Source of the DNA: Vreelandella titanicae BH1
GTDB taxonomy: Bacteria > Pseudomonadota > Gammaproteobacteria > Pseudomonadales > Halomonadaceae
Direction: 5' to 3'
Assembly: GCF_000336575.1 (NCBI RefSeq)
Contig: NZ_AOPO01000003.1
Coordinates: forward strand, 186,001 to 250,000
DNA length: 64,000 nt
Notes under the pieces: model-generated
The model's input: the letters and a program-made list of their open reading frames with translations, nothing else
The model's database searches: none
Told to the model about the DNA's origin: nothing
Translations under genes and position numbers: made by a program
In this document: positions 1 through 7,707 of the stretch, one piece after another
How the letters are laid out: every line of letters starts with the position of its first letter
Position numbering within the stretch: position 1 is the first letter of the stretch

Positions 1-301
1 GACCATGACCATTTCCAGGGGCCCAAACGAATAGCCAGAGTTGGAAGCTTAGCATTGCTGCTGAAAAAAGCCTCGTCACTATAAATATTATGCTCTTAGT
101 AAGCCTATGATATATATTAACAACTTGACTCCAGTATCCTCTTGTTATGATAAATAATGTCAAGCAAGGGAATGTTAAAAGCATACGCCACCCAAAAATT
201 TCTTCCCCATCAAGATTGGTAAGAAGGGAAGTATAGGCAAACATAGCTGCAAATAAGAAAGATGCTATCACATTCAATGTGACCCCAATCGTAGTGTTCA
301 T
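1..301 (-). CDS. RarD-like EamA/DMT permease, 5' part only
   Basis: Reading leftward from an ATG at 299-301, an open frame of 100 codons runs off the left edge. The translation is hydrophobic, with at least two membrane segments. Its end, around LFVWAPGNGHG, resembles the conserved RarD motif (usually WxxYIWAVNxGH) that follows the second or third helix. RarD proteins are about 300-residue inner-membrane drug/metabolite transporters of uncertain substrate. An AGG about 8 bases before the ATG may be the ribosome-binding site. The asparagine usually found in the WAVN motif is replaced here (WAPG), so the copy may be divergent or decaying. The call rests on this motif and topology only. Confidence 0.6.
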   Translation of the reverse strand, partial: MNTTIGVTLNVIASFLFAAMFAYTSLLTNLDGEEIFGWRMLLTFPCLTLFIITRGYWSQVVNIYHRLTKSIIFIVTRLFSAAMLSFQLWLFVWAPGNGHG

Positions 302-623
302 TTTTAACCTGCGTTTATTTTAAATAAATTAGCTTGCTTGGGTTTATTTTCCTATGATTCACTATCAAAAATGATTTTTTATTAATCCCTTTTACGCAAA
401 AAATTTTCGTTTTAGGTGCTTAATGCGACCTTTTCATGGATTAGCCACGTTGGCTCAATGAGATCTTCCACATTATGCTGTCGCTACGAATCAAATTTGA
501 GGCGCTGCTAGGGTAGCCAGAGTCAAAGACCTTGCCCCATCTACGTTTTCCGAAGAGAGTCTTATAAGCCTTAACGCGACTGGAAAACATGGAAGGCCAA
601 TCAAGACGCTCGTCATCAGGTTT
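302..623. other. Intergenic stretch with no convincing gene
   Basis: The left 120 bases are AT-rich and would hold the promoter of the leftward RarD-like gene. From about 470 to 600 the minus strand has an open frame without a start codon that ends at a stop near 470 and reads like protein (it includes KTLFGKRRWGKVFDSGY). I could not assign it; it may be the tail of a deleted gene. No terminator hairpin is obvious. Confidence 0.4.
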
Positions 624-1462
624 CTAACCATTACCCGCCACTATCAACACCGCCGCAAGAAGCGATAGCGCTATCCCCACAGCAGATGCGCCGCTCACCC
701 TTTCCCTGCGCACCAGCGAGCCAAACACGACGGGAATCAGTGGGTACATCGACACAATCACGATGCTGATAATGGCAAGCTGGCTTTCCCGTGACATCGC
801 ATACAGCGTTAGCCCCTGTGCACTGATACCGCCCGCTACGGTTGCCAGCAGTGGAAAACGCTTTCGTGCTGGGTGTGCGTGTTGATAAAAGGGCAAACAG
901 CATACGGTGCCGCTGAGCATGCAGAGTGCGATGCCATAAAAAGCGCTTGGCTCGGGCACTTGGCCAAGAAAGTGGAGCTGCAAGGCAAACCCTAAGCCTG
1001 CACCTAAACCCAATAGCAGGCCCGTTCTAGTAGTGCCACTCATCTGCGCTTTGTTCGGTTTACCCCGCCCGCTGTTAACCAGATGGCGGGCAGGGCGATC
1101 ATCGCGCCAAGCAATATCCGCGCATTGGGTCGCTCTCCAAGGAAAGCCAGTGAGAGCCCGAGGGCGATGGTCACCATCGCGACAGCGCTAACAGGCACTA
1201 CGATAGCGAAGGGCGCCCGGGATAATCCCTGGTAAAGCAGCCATGCCCCAAAGGCGGAGCCGATGCCCGCCAGCGCGCTCCATATCCACACAGTTGGCTC
1301 CCAGGTGGAAAAGAGCAATGCTCCGGCAAAACCGACAAGCGCGCCGCCCAGGTGGGTATAAAACGCAATGTTGAGCGGCGGGTAGAAACGGGCGAGCAAA
1401 CCATTGATAAAGTGCGTACTGCCGAGCAGCACCATTGCGCTTAGTGCAAGGGCGATAGACAT
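624..1462 (-). pseudogene. EamA/DMT permease split by a one-base deletion (copy A)
   Basis: Two adjoining open frames, 1040-1462 and 624-1043, encode the first and second halves of a 10-helix EamA transporter. Together they match the intact 279-residue paralogue at 18197-19036 end to end. The span is 839 bases against 840 in the paralogue, so a single base has been lost in the linker between the two EamA repeats. The first half ends at a TGA that overlaps an ATG opening the second half (ATGA, 1040-1043), so coupled translation of two half-transporters is possible. The gene is divergent from the LysR gene at 1562, as in the paralogous locus. Inner-membrane exporter by family; substrate unknown. 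An AGGAG precedes the first ATG. Pseudogene is the simplest reading, coupled halves the alternative. Confidence 0.75.
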
Positions 1463-1561
1463 GCGGGCTCCTGGTCACGATGATAAGGGAAGGGCCAGCA
1501 TAGAAGTCGCTAACATGCGACTAGAAACTCGATTAGGTCATGGTCGCCATGAGGAGTTGTG

Positions 1562-2464
1562 ATGATCAGAGGGGCGAATATCTCCATTGCCCAACTTCGC
1601 GCGCTGATTGCCGTGGCGGAAGCGCAGTCTTATACCCGTGCTGCGGAGCGCCTTGGCGTTAGCCAGTCGGGGGTGAGTCATTCCATGCAGGCACTGGAGA
1701 AGCTGGCGTGTGGCCCGCTGATCATAAAAAGCCCAGAAGGGCTAGTACCCACCGTGCTAGGGGAGTTAGTGCTTACTAGCGCCAGGAAGGTAATAGGTGA
1801 ACTTCAGGTATTAAGCCAGCAAGTGGGGCAGTTTCATAACGAGGTGGATGAAGCGCTAAAAATAGGCGTTATTCCTAGCGCGTTATCTGGCTGGTTGGCG
1901 CCCCAGCTTGCGAGCTTTACGAGCCGCTACCCAGAAGCCATTAGCCTTGTACTGGAAGGTATGGAAGAAGAGATAAAGGAGTGGGTGGAAAGCGGTGTTA
2001 TCAACATGGGTGTCACAACAGATGTCACGCAGCTTAATCTCACCTACTGGCGTGAGCACTTCGATTGGCAGCTATTAAAGAAGGATGAGATTGTGGCCGT
2101 GCTGCCCGAAAATCACCAGCTCAGCAAACAAGAAAGTGTGACTGTGGCGGAACTAGCGGAACACCCCCTTATAATGTCATCAGGCGGCTGTGAAGCGCTT
2201 ATCCAGCAGATATTTGCCCACTCGTTGGAGGAAGTCGATACCTTCCAGGTGGATTTCTGGGTACGCGACACCCGTACGCTATTGCAGATGGTCGCTGGTG
2301 ATGTCGGTGTTAGCTTGGTTCCTACCTTGGCGTTAAGCAATAAGCCAACGGCTAACGTAGTGACGCGGCCGCTATCACCAAGGCGCGATCGGAACCTGAT
2401 TGCCTTTTGGCCTAAACGACAGCCGCTTAATCCCGTGGGTAAGCAGTTCTTGAGGGAGTGTTGA
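1562..2464 (+). CDS. LysR-family transcriptional regulator (copy A)
   Basis: This 300-residue protein has an N-terminal winged helix-turn-helix at about residues 5-64 (ARAAxRLGVSQSGVSHSMQALE type) and a C-terminal LysR substrate-binding domain. It is divergent from the split EamA gene across about 100 bases, so it probably controls that transporter and itself. The ATG at 1562 is preferred over GTG 1559 because GAGGAG at 1551-1556 is then better spaced, and because the paralogue at 19136 aligns from the same point. The two proteins are near-identical over long stretches, for example the block VDTFQVDFWVRDTRTLLQM. The effector is unknown. Confidence 0.9.
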   Translation: MIRGANISIAQLRALIAVAEAQSYTRAAERLGVSQSGVSHSMQALEKLACGPLIIKSPEGLVPTVLGELVLTSARKVIGELQVLSQQVGQFHNEVDEALKIGVIPSALSGWLAPQLASFTSRYPEAISLVLEGMEEEIKEWVESGVINMGVTTDVTQLNLTYWREHFDWQLLKKDEIVAVLPENHQLSKQESVTVAELAEHPLIMSSGGCEALIQQIFAHSLEEVDTFQVDFWVRDTRTLLQMVAGDVGVSLVPTLALSNKPTANVVTRPLSPRRDRNLIAFWPKRQPLNPVGKQFLREC

Positions 2465-2467
2465 TGA

Positions 2468-2767
2468 TCAATCAGGCAAAAAATAAGAGACGATATCCAT
2501 CTCTTTATGAGGAATGCCAATAATCTCAATGCACCCTTGGCCAATCAGGTAAAAGATAACGTGCTGGCCCTGGGGGTAGCTGTAATAACCCTCGCTGATA
2601 TCCGAGCGATGTTTTCCTAACAGGGGATTTTCTGCGAGCCAGTGAAACCGTTTTTCAAAATCCTTTAGATAGGTATTCCGTTGGTTCTTGCCCCACTGCC
2701 ACTCCGTATAGCGACCGATATCTTTTAAATCGTCTCTCGCTCTCGGTGTGATACGGAACCTGGGCAT
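2468..2767 (-). CDS. parE: ParE/RelE-superfamily toxin
   Basis: A 99-residue basic protein starting MPRFRITPRARDDL, with the compact ParE/RelE fold signature: an N-terminal helix with paired Arg/Asp, then the middle block NPLLGKHRSDI and a C-terminal strand rich in hydrophobics. ParE toxins poison DNA gyrase; RelE relatives cut mRNA. The sequence favours ParE. It follows the parD antitoxin with a one-base overlap of stop and start (TAATG at 2765-2769), the usual coupled arrangement. It converges on the LysR gene with only three bases between the stops. A relic of a second copy, reduced to about ten codons, lies at 17556-17593. Confidence 0.88.
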   Translation of the reverse strand: MPRFRITPRARDDLKDIGRYTEWQWGKNQRNTYLKDFEKRFHWLAENPLLGKHRSDISEGYYSYPQGQHVIFYLIGQGCIEIIGIPHKEMDIVSYFLPD

Positions 2768-3015
2768 TACGTTTCGTTATCCAAGTCGTTGATTAATGCA
2801 TCCATCGAGAAATTGTCCACGAATTCACCGGCGCTAGCCTGCTTGGCACCTTGGGCTAGATGCGTACGTAGCGCTTCAAGCTTGCTTTTGTGCTCCTCCA
2901 TGGCGCGTAGCGCATCACGTACAACCTCACTTGCGGAGCCGTAGCGGCCACTGGCGACTTCGTTTCTGATGAAGACTTCCCAGTGCTCCCCAAGGCTAAG
3001 ACTGGTCGTTGCCAT
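2767..3015 (-). CDS. parD: ParD-type ribbon-helix-helix antitoxin
   Basis: An 82-residue protein with an N-terminal CopG/Arc-type ribbon-helix-helix region (TTSLSLGEHWEVFIRNEV, residues 3-20, then GRYGSASEVVRDALR) and a charged C-terminal tail (DNFSMDALINDLD) that would wrap the toxin. The start is the ATG at 3013-3015, with AGGA about eight bases upstream; upstream in-frame extension crosses the operator and is unlikely. It is co-transcribed with parE. ParD dimers neutralise ParE and repress the operon; the inverted repeat at 3025-3057 is the natural binding site. Two parD relics lie nearby, at 3113-3240 and 17593-17748. Confidence 0.88.
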   Translation of the reverse strand: MATTSLSLGEHWEVFIRNEVASGRYGSASEVVRDALRAMEEHKSKLEALRTHLAQGAKQASAGEFVDNFSMDALINDLDNET

Positions 3016-3024
3016 GATGTGCTT

Positions 3025-3057
3025 CCTATATTCAAAAGTAACAAATATGAATATAGG
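3025..3057 (-). promoter_or_regulatory. parDE operator candidate
   Basis: A perfect 10-base inverted repeat, CCTATATTCA and TGAATATAGG, separated by 13 bases, lies just upstream of parD. Position and symmetry suit autorepression by the ParD ribbon-helix-helix protein. The homologous stretch before the parD relic near 17,760 has lost most of the symmetry. Confidence 0.6.
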
Positions 3058-3112
3058 TATGGCTGGCAAGAAAGACAAGAGGGCAGTCCAAGTAATAATC
3101 CTTTCTGTGTAG

Positions 3113-3240
3113 TCATAATTCTCTATCTAAGTCATTGATTAAGGTATCCATCGAGAAATCGTCTACGAAATCCTCGGTTCACATTTGTTCAGCCCCTTGA
3201 GCGAGGTGTTTAAGCAGTTTCTCAAATCCATTTGCAGGTA
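3113..3240 (-). pseudogene. parD relic (C-terminal part, with in-frame stop)
   Basis: On the minus strand this stretch reads LLKHLAQGAEQM, a stop codon, then TEDFVDDFSMDTLINDLD and a final stop. It matches the last 40 or so residues of the intact ParD at 2767-3015. The ribbon-helix-helix half and any start are gone, and the internal TGA makes it non-coding. It sits between the parDE operon and the DUF808 gene and marks an earlier toxin-antitoxin copy. Confidence 0.7.
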
Positions 3241-3295
3241 ACTCAGCAGCTATGTGCTTTACTATCTGCAACTGTTATTCACGGAGGAAACATCC

Positions 3296-4246
3296 ATGGC
3301 CATAGGCGGCTTGATAGGATTACTGGATGACATTGCCGCATTGGCGAAGTTGACCGCAGCATCATTGGACGATGTGAGTGCCGCCGCTGGGCGTGCGACG
3401 GCGAAGGCGGCCGGGGTGGTGGTGGATGATACGGCGGTGACGCCGCAATATTTACAGGGAGTGGCAGCGGAGCGTGAACTGTCGCTTGTGAAGCAGATCG
3501 CGCTAGGGTCGATCCGCAACAAGCTGATTTTTATCCTGCCGGTGGCGCTGCTGCTGAATCACTTTTTACCCGCGCTATTGCCGATCATCCTGATGGTGGG
3601 TGGCACCTATCTGGCCTTTGAGGGCGCTGAGAAGGTGTGGCACAAGTTTTCCGGTAAGCATGACGACGACAAACCAGCGGTAGAAAAGGGGCCGGAAGCC
3701 GAGAAAAAGATCGTGAGTGGTGCCATTCGAACCGACCTGATTCTGTCTGCTGAAATCATGGTGATTGCGCTGGCCACGGTCTCCCATCAAGGATTCTGGT
3801 CACAGCTGGCGAGCCTGGTGGTGGTCGCGTTTGTCATCACTATTCTGGTGTATGGCGTGGTGGCACTGTTGGTCAAAATGGATGATATCGGCCTGAAGCT
3901 CGCCCAGCGGGATAGTTCGAGCATGCAGACACTGGGCCGTGGTCTGGTGACGGCCATGCCCAAGGTGCTAGCGACCATTTCGGTCGTGGGAACCGTCGCC
4001 ATGCTCTGGGTGGGTGGGCATATCCTGATGGTCAATCTGGGTGCCGATGGCACGGATTGGTTCAACGCGCCCTATGAGTGGGTACACCATATTGAGCAAG
4101 GCATTAGCGAGGCAACCGGTGCCTTGGGCGGTTTGCTGGGCTGGAGCTTCAATACGCTGTGCTCTGCGGTAATTGGCTTTTTGGTGGGCTCGGTTGTGGT
4201 GGGTGTGATGCACCTACTTCCCGGTAAGAAGGCGCATGCCGAGTAG
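3296..4246 (+). CDS. DUF808 family inner-membrane protein (YedI-like), copy A
   Basis: A 316-residue membrane protein of the DUF808 family (E. coli YedI is a member); function unknown. The N-terminus MAIGGLIGLLDDIAALAKL and the following VSAAAGRATAKAAGVVVDDTAV are characteristic of the family. Several hydrophobic helices follow, including a pair at about residues 75-105 and others between 160 and 310. The start at 3296 is set by GGAGG at 3283-3287, eight bases upstream. It is monocistronic and ends in a clear terminator. A near-identical paralogue is at 24056-25006, including the upstream 40 bases, so the duplication is recent and took the ribosome-binding site with it. Confidence 0.92.
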   Translation: MAIGGLIGLLDDIAALAKLTAASLDDVSAAAGRATAKAAGVVVDDTAVTPQYLQGVAAERELSLVKQIALGSIRNKLIFILPVALLLNHFLPALLPIILMVGGTYLAFEGAEKVWHKFSGKHDDDKPAVEKGPEAEKKIVSGAIRTDLILSAEIMVIALATVSHQGFWSQLASLVVVAFVITILVYGVVALLVKMDDIGLKLAQRDSSSMQTLGRGLVTAMPKVLATISVVGTVAMLWVGGHILMVNLGADGTDWFNAPYEWVHHIEQGISEATGALGGLLGWSFNTLCSAVIGFLVGSVVVGVMHLLPGKKAHAE

Positions 4247-4277
4247 GTGCGCGCCGCGAAGTAAGTATCAGGCATCT

Positions 4278-4306
4278 AAATGCCCGCCATCAAGGCGGGC
4301 ATTTTT
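4278..4306 (+). terminator. Rho-independent terminator of the DUF808 gene
   Basis: The hairpin AAATGCCCGCC-ATCAA-GGCGGGCATTT is followed by T residues, 31 bases after the stop. It could also serve the convergent MFS gene, since the A/T flanks are symmetrical. The paralogous DUF808 gene at 24056 lacks it because a recombination junction follows its stop. Confidence 0.85.
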
Positions 4307-4336
4307 GTGAGATAGGGGAGGGTATTTCCCGTGACC

Positions 4337-5509
4337 TTACTTTGCGAGCGCCGCTGAATACTGCTGACCGGCGCTCGCCCAGGCAATAACGGCCAAGCCT
4401 AAAGCGATCAACGAAAGGATGGCACCCGCCCAGTTTGGAGAGGCCAAACCGAACCCGGCGGCAATCGTCGCGCCACCCACCCATGCCCCGATGGCATTAC
4501 CCAGGTTGAACATACCGATGTTCACCGACGCTGCCATGGTGGGCGCTCCTGCTTGGCTGGCACGATCCATCACCAGTTTCTGGATCGGGGAGACGGTGGC
4601 GAAGCCAAAGGCGGCCATGAGGAAGACAGAGGCCGAGGCCACAACGCTGTTCCCAACGCCCAGCCAGAAGACGAAAAGTACCGCCGCCTGCGCGGCAAGG
4701 GTCACAAACAGCGTTCCGAAAAGTGAGCGGTCAGCAAAGCGACCACCTACCCAGTTACCAACCGCCAGACCCAACCCGAACAGAACCATCAGTTTTGCCA
4801 CACCGGTATCGGAAAACCCTGCCTCTTCTACCATCATCGGGGCGATATAGGTGATGGAAGTAAAGAAAGCGGCAGGGCCGAAGACAGTGATGCCCATGGC
4901 GAGCAGAACCTGTGGGTCTACGAAGGCACGTAGTTCACTCTTCAAGGCGATGGCCTTGCCCGCTTTGATCTGGGGCACTAGCAGCGCGATGCTGATGACG
5001 GTGATAAGACCGATCCCGGCGATCAACCAGAACACTAGCCGCCAGCTGTAGACTTGCGCGAGCCAGGTGCCAGCAGGGACACCGAACAGGTTTGCCATCG
5101 TCAGCCCGGAGAACATGAAGGCTATGGCACTTGCTTGACGGTCTTTCGCTACCAGAGAGGCGGCGATGATGGAGCCAATACCGAAGAAAGTACCGTGGTT
5201 GAACGCCGTTAAAATACGGCCCGCCAGGGCGATAGGGAGCGTCGGTGCCACTGCCGTGATCACGTTGCCTAGCGTGAAGATGAGGGCGAGGCAGATTAGC
5301 ATCGTTTTACGTGGCACCTTGGCGCCTAGAATCGTCAGGATGGGCGCGCCCACGAACACGCCTAACGCGTAGGTGGTGGCCATTAAACCTGACGTGGGTA
5401 TATCGACGCCGAAATCCCTGGCGATTTGGGGAAGGATGCCAGCGACAACGAATTCAGTCAGTCCGATACCGAATGCGCCAATCGCCAACGCGAAAAGTGC
5501 TAATGGCAT
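4337..5509 (-). CDS. MFS transporter, DHA1 family (YdhP/AraJ-like)
   Basis: A 390-residue, 12-helix major facilitator protein. The N-terminal block FGIGLTEFVVAGILPQIARDFG and the loop 2-3 region (GAPILTILGAKVPRK) are typical of the DHA1 drug-efflux/AraJ-YdhP group. Length is normal and no helix appears to be missing. It is divergently transcribed from an Lrp/AsnC regulator, with 88 bases between the starts and an inverted repeat in that gap, so the regulator likely controls it. Inner-membrane proton-driven export is inferred from the family; the substrate cannot be read from sequence. Confidence 0.9.
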   Translation of the reverse strand: MPLALFALAIGAFGIGLTEFVVAGILPQIARDFGVDIPTSGLMATTYALGVFVGAPILTILGAKVPRKTMLICLALIFTLGNVITAVAPTLPIALAGRILTAFNHGTFFGIGSIIAASLVAKDRQASAIAFMFSGLTMANLFGVPAGTWLAQVYSWRLVFWLIAGIGLITVISIALLVPQIKAGKAIALKSELRAFVDPQVLLAMGITVFGPAAFFTSITYIAPMMVEEAGFSDTGVAKLMVLFGLGLAVGNWVGGRFADRSLFGTLFVTLAAQAAVLFVFWLGVGNSVVASASVFLMAAFGFATVSPIQKLVMDRASQAGAPTMAASVNIGMFNLGNAIGAWVGGATIAAGFGLASPNWAGAILSLIALGLAVIAWASAGQQYSAALAK

Positions 5510-5529
5510 AATAGTGTCTCCGTATATGA

Positions 5530-5576
5530 TATTTTCAATCGAATGTAGTTCGGTTATATTTATTTTATTGAAAATA
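5530..5576. promoter_or_regulatory. Operator candidate between the MFS and Lrp-type genes
   Basis: TATTTTCAAT (5530-5539) and its exact complement ATTGAAAATA (5567-5576) flank the AT-rich centre of the 88-base divergent promoter region. Lrp/AsnC proteins often bind such AT-rich partial palindromes, so this is a likely site for the regulator encoded at 5598. Confidence 0.55.
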
Positions 5577-5597
5577 ATATTCGGAGGTAAAACGATA

Positions 5598-6098
5598 ATG
5601 GTGCCGTCAGATAAAGAAACAGATGCTATTCGGCAGATAAAGCATCATCCGGCTGAACTTGATTCAATTGACCGAAAAATATTAGGCGCTCTCGCCGAAG
5701 ATGCGTCGCGTAGCTACGCTGAACTCAGCAAAATCGTGCATCTATCCGCCCCCGCTGTTCATGACCGCGTAAAAAGGCTAAAGCGCGATGGGGTCATCAA
5801 GGGCACCGTCGCCATACTTGACGGCTGCAAGCTTGGCAGAACGCTGCTGACCTTCCTGCTGATTGATACCAGTAGCTACAGCGCCACGCGCAAACTACTG
5901 GCCTTTGCCGATAGAGCCGAAGTAGAAGAGCTGCACACCGTGGCAGGCGATGGCTGTGTGCTCATTAAAGTACGTGCGGCGAATACTGAATCTCTCGAAG
6001 ACTTCCTGATGGAGATTCAGAGCCTTGAAGGCGTCAGGTCTGTCCGCAGCTACATTGCGCTTTCAACCTTCCTGGAAAGAGGCCCATCGCCAGATTAA
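5598..6098 (+). CDS. Lrp/AsnC-family transcriptional regulator
   Basis: A 166-residue protein with an N-terminal AsnC-type helix-turn-helix (about residues 22-72: LDSIDRKILGALAEDASRSY, then LSAPAVHDRVKRLKRDGVI) and a C-terminal RAM/ligand-binding domain (VEELHTVAGDGCVLIKVR). The long upstream open frame is ignored; ATG 5598 has GGAGG at 5583-5587. The divergent MFS exporter is the obvious target, so it may sense an amino acid or similar small molecule that the pump exports. Its helix-turn-helix contains PAVHDRVKRL, a standard recognition helix for the family. Confidence 0.9.
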   Translation: MVPSDKETDAIRQIKHHPAELDSIDRKILGALAEDASRSYAELSKIVHLSAPAVHDRVKRLKRDGVIKGTVAILDGCKLGRTLLTFLLIDTSSYSATRKLLAFADRAEVEELHTVAGDGCVLIKVRAANTESLEDFLMEIQSLEGVRSVRSYIALSTFLERGPSPD

Positions 6099-6173
6099 GC
6101 AATTCTGGAAACAGCATCATGGAAGTTTTCGCAGAGTAAGGAGAAGAGCTCGTCCTTTCTTTACTTTGTACTG

Positions 6174-7082
6174 CTATTGGTCGGGTTTTGCCTGAAAGCC
6201 TCGCTTCATGTTGGCAACAATCCGTGCAGCATCTTTCGCCGGGGGCTGGCCGAAAGCGCGAGCGTATTCCCTTCCAAACTGCGTGGAGCTTTCGTATCCC
6301 ACTGCGTGAGCTGCCTCCGTGACACTGTAACCGGTGGAAATCAGTAGTGTCCGCGCTTTAAGTAGCCGAACCTGCTTCTGATACTGCAAGGGGCTGAGCG
6401 CCGTCACGGCTTTGAAATGGCGGTGGAACGCAGAGATGCTCATGGCTGCTTCCTTGGCCAGTGCCTCCATCCGTAAGGGTCGTGCATAGTCGTTACGAAG
6501 TCGCTGAATGACCTGGTGCACCCGTGCCAGGGCGGTGTCTGGTGTGGCGATGTCGCGCAGCATCCAGCCCATTGGCCCCTGAAGCACGCGGTAAAGAATC
6601 TCGCGCTCGTAGGCGGGTGCAAGCGCCGCAATGTCGGCTGGCTGCTCCATCAGGCGCAACATGCGCACCCAGGCATCGAGCAGTTCCGGCGTCACTGCTG
6701 CTACGGAAAACCCCGTTGCATGCCCGGCGCTGCTGCCAGCATTAGGCAGTTCCGAGAGCAGGCCAGCCAATAGGGTGGCGTCCAGCGTCAGGCTTACCGC
6801 AAGGTAGGGTTCTCCCGAGTTGCTACTACGTACAACCCCCGCTGCAGGCAGATCAACTGACATCACAAAATAGGTCGCGGGGTCGTAGTGCAGGGTGCGC
6901 CCGCCCACGGTCATGGATTTGCTGCCCTGCAGGATCAGGTTGACCATGGGGTCGTACACGGCGGCAAGCTCGTGTTCTGGAATTGCGCCTTGCACCATCG
7001 CCACCCGGGGAATACCGGTTTCGGTACGTCGGTTATGCGCATGGGCAGCCAGGCGGCGTAGTTCGTTGAGTTGTTCTTCCAT
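6174..7082 (-). CDS. AraC-family regulator with AraC_N cupin-like domain
   Basis: A 302-residue protein with the N-terminal AraC-type arm/cupin domain seen in many single-target regulators (VNLILQGSKSMTVGGRTLHY, then YFVMSVDLPAAG at about residues 45-80) and two C-terminal helix-turn-helix motifs (MEALAKEAAMSISAFHRHFK and the block VTEAAHAVGYESSTQFGREY at about 225-285). It is divergent from the short-chain dehydrogenase remnant at 7216, followed by a VOC protein and a reductase. AraC proteins of this type commonly control such adjacent oxidoreductases. No strong ribosome-binding site is seen before the chosen ATG. Confidence 0.88.
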   Translation of the reverse strand: MEEQLNELRRLAAHAHNRRTETGIPRVAMVQGAIPEHELAAVYDPMVNLILQGSKSMTVGGRTLHYDPATYFVMSVDLPAAGVVRSSNSGEPYLAVSLTLDATLLAGLLSELPNAGSSAGHATGFSVAAVTPELLDAWVRMLRLMEQPADIAALAPAYEREILYRVLQGPMGWMLRDIATPDTALARVHQVIQRLRNDYARPLRMEALAKEAAMSISAFHRHFKAVTALSPLQYQKQVRLLKARTLLISTGYSVTEAAHAVGYESSTQFGREYARAFGQPPAKDAARIVANMKRGFQAKPDQ

Positions 7083-7215
7083 GACGCTATTGAATGCCAG
7101 AGCGGGAGCAGAGGCAAGCGAAAAGCAGGAATAGGCAGGTTTGCGGTAGGAACAGGCGGGGCGTTAGGTGAGCAGGTGCCTATGATGGGGAGACTAAATC
7201 TCATTGGAGCGTCAC

Positions 7216-7317
7216 ATGAATACTATCGTCATTACCGGAGGTAGCCGGGGTATCGGCGCAAGCACGGCACTGCGCTTGCCGGTGGCTACGCCATCTAAAG
7301 GAGTGTCTCATGCTTGA
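7216..7317 (+). pseudogene. Short-chain dehydrogenase remnant (33 codons)
   Basis: The frame starts MNTIVITGGSRGIGAS, the nucleotide-binding TGxxxGIG motif of short-chain dehydrogenases. After about 20 residues it leaves the family and stops at a TGA overlapping the start of the next gene. A typical SDR is about 250 residues. The run CTGCGCTTGCCGGTGGCTACGCC looks like an ALRLAxxGYA coding stretch that lost bases. The rest of the gene is deleted, bringing its promoter and start directly upstream of the VOC gene. It may now act as a short coupled leader. Confidence 0.75.
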
Positions 7318-7705
7318 TCATGTTTTCCTCACCGTGGGTGATACCGAGCGTTCCATTGCTTTTTACGAGCGAGTGCTACCCCTTTTGGGAATTACCAATC
7401 GCCACGATTGTGACGGCCATGATGGCCCGCCTGGCCACCCTGATCTGAAGGGGTTCGGTGCCAAGGGGCGTGTTTTTTTCTGGCTAAGGCAGGGAGAGGC
7501 GGTGCCCGGTGCGGTGCATGTGGGCTTCGTGGCAGCGTCCGAAGAGGAGGTCAATGCCGCCTATGCCGAAGCTATGACGGCGGGCGCCACCGAGATCCAT
7601 CCACCTGGGCCTCAGCTCCACTATGACCCCCGCTATTATGCCGCGCAGGTGAGGGATCTTGACGGCTATAGCCTAGAATTTGTCTACAAAAGCTGGCAGC
7701 ACTGA
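7310..7705 (+). CDS. VOC-family (glyoxalase/bleomycin-resistance fold) protein
   Basis: A 131-residue single-module vicinal oxygen chelate protein: MLDHVFLTVGDTERSIAFYE at the start, a central VHVGFVAASEEEV strand, and YYAAQVRDLDGYSLEFVYK at the end, with His4, a central His and the terminal Glu as plausible metal ligands. AAAGGAG lies 7 bases upstream. It begins inside the end of the SDR remnant and is followed two bases later by the reductase gene, so the two are probably co-transcribed under the divergent AraC regulator. The substrate is not predictable; lactoylglutathione-lyase-like and ring-cleaving relatives share this fold. Confidence 0.88.
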   Translation: MLDHVFLTVGDTERSIAFYERVLPLLGITNRHDCDGHDGPPGHPDLKGFGAKGRVFFWLRQGEAVPGAVHVGFVAASEEEVNAAYAEAMTAGATEIHPPGPQLHYDPRYYAAQVRDLDGYSLEFVYKSWQH

Positions 7706-7707
7706 CC

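Noticed and set aside
4419-5372. Several plus-strand frames opposite the MFS gene
   Set aside because: They are low-complexity antisense readings of membrane helices with no start signals.
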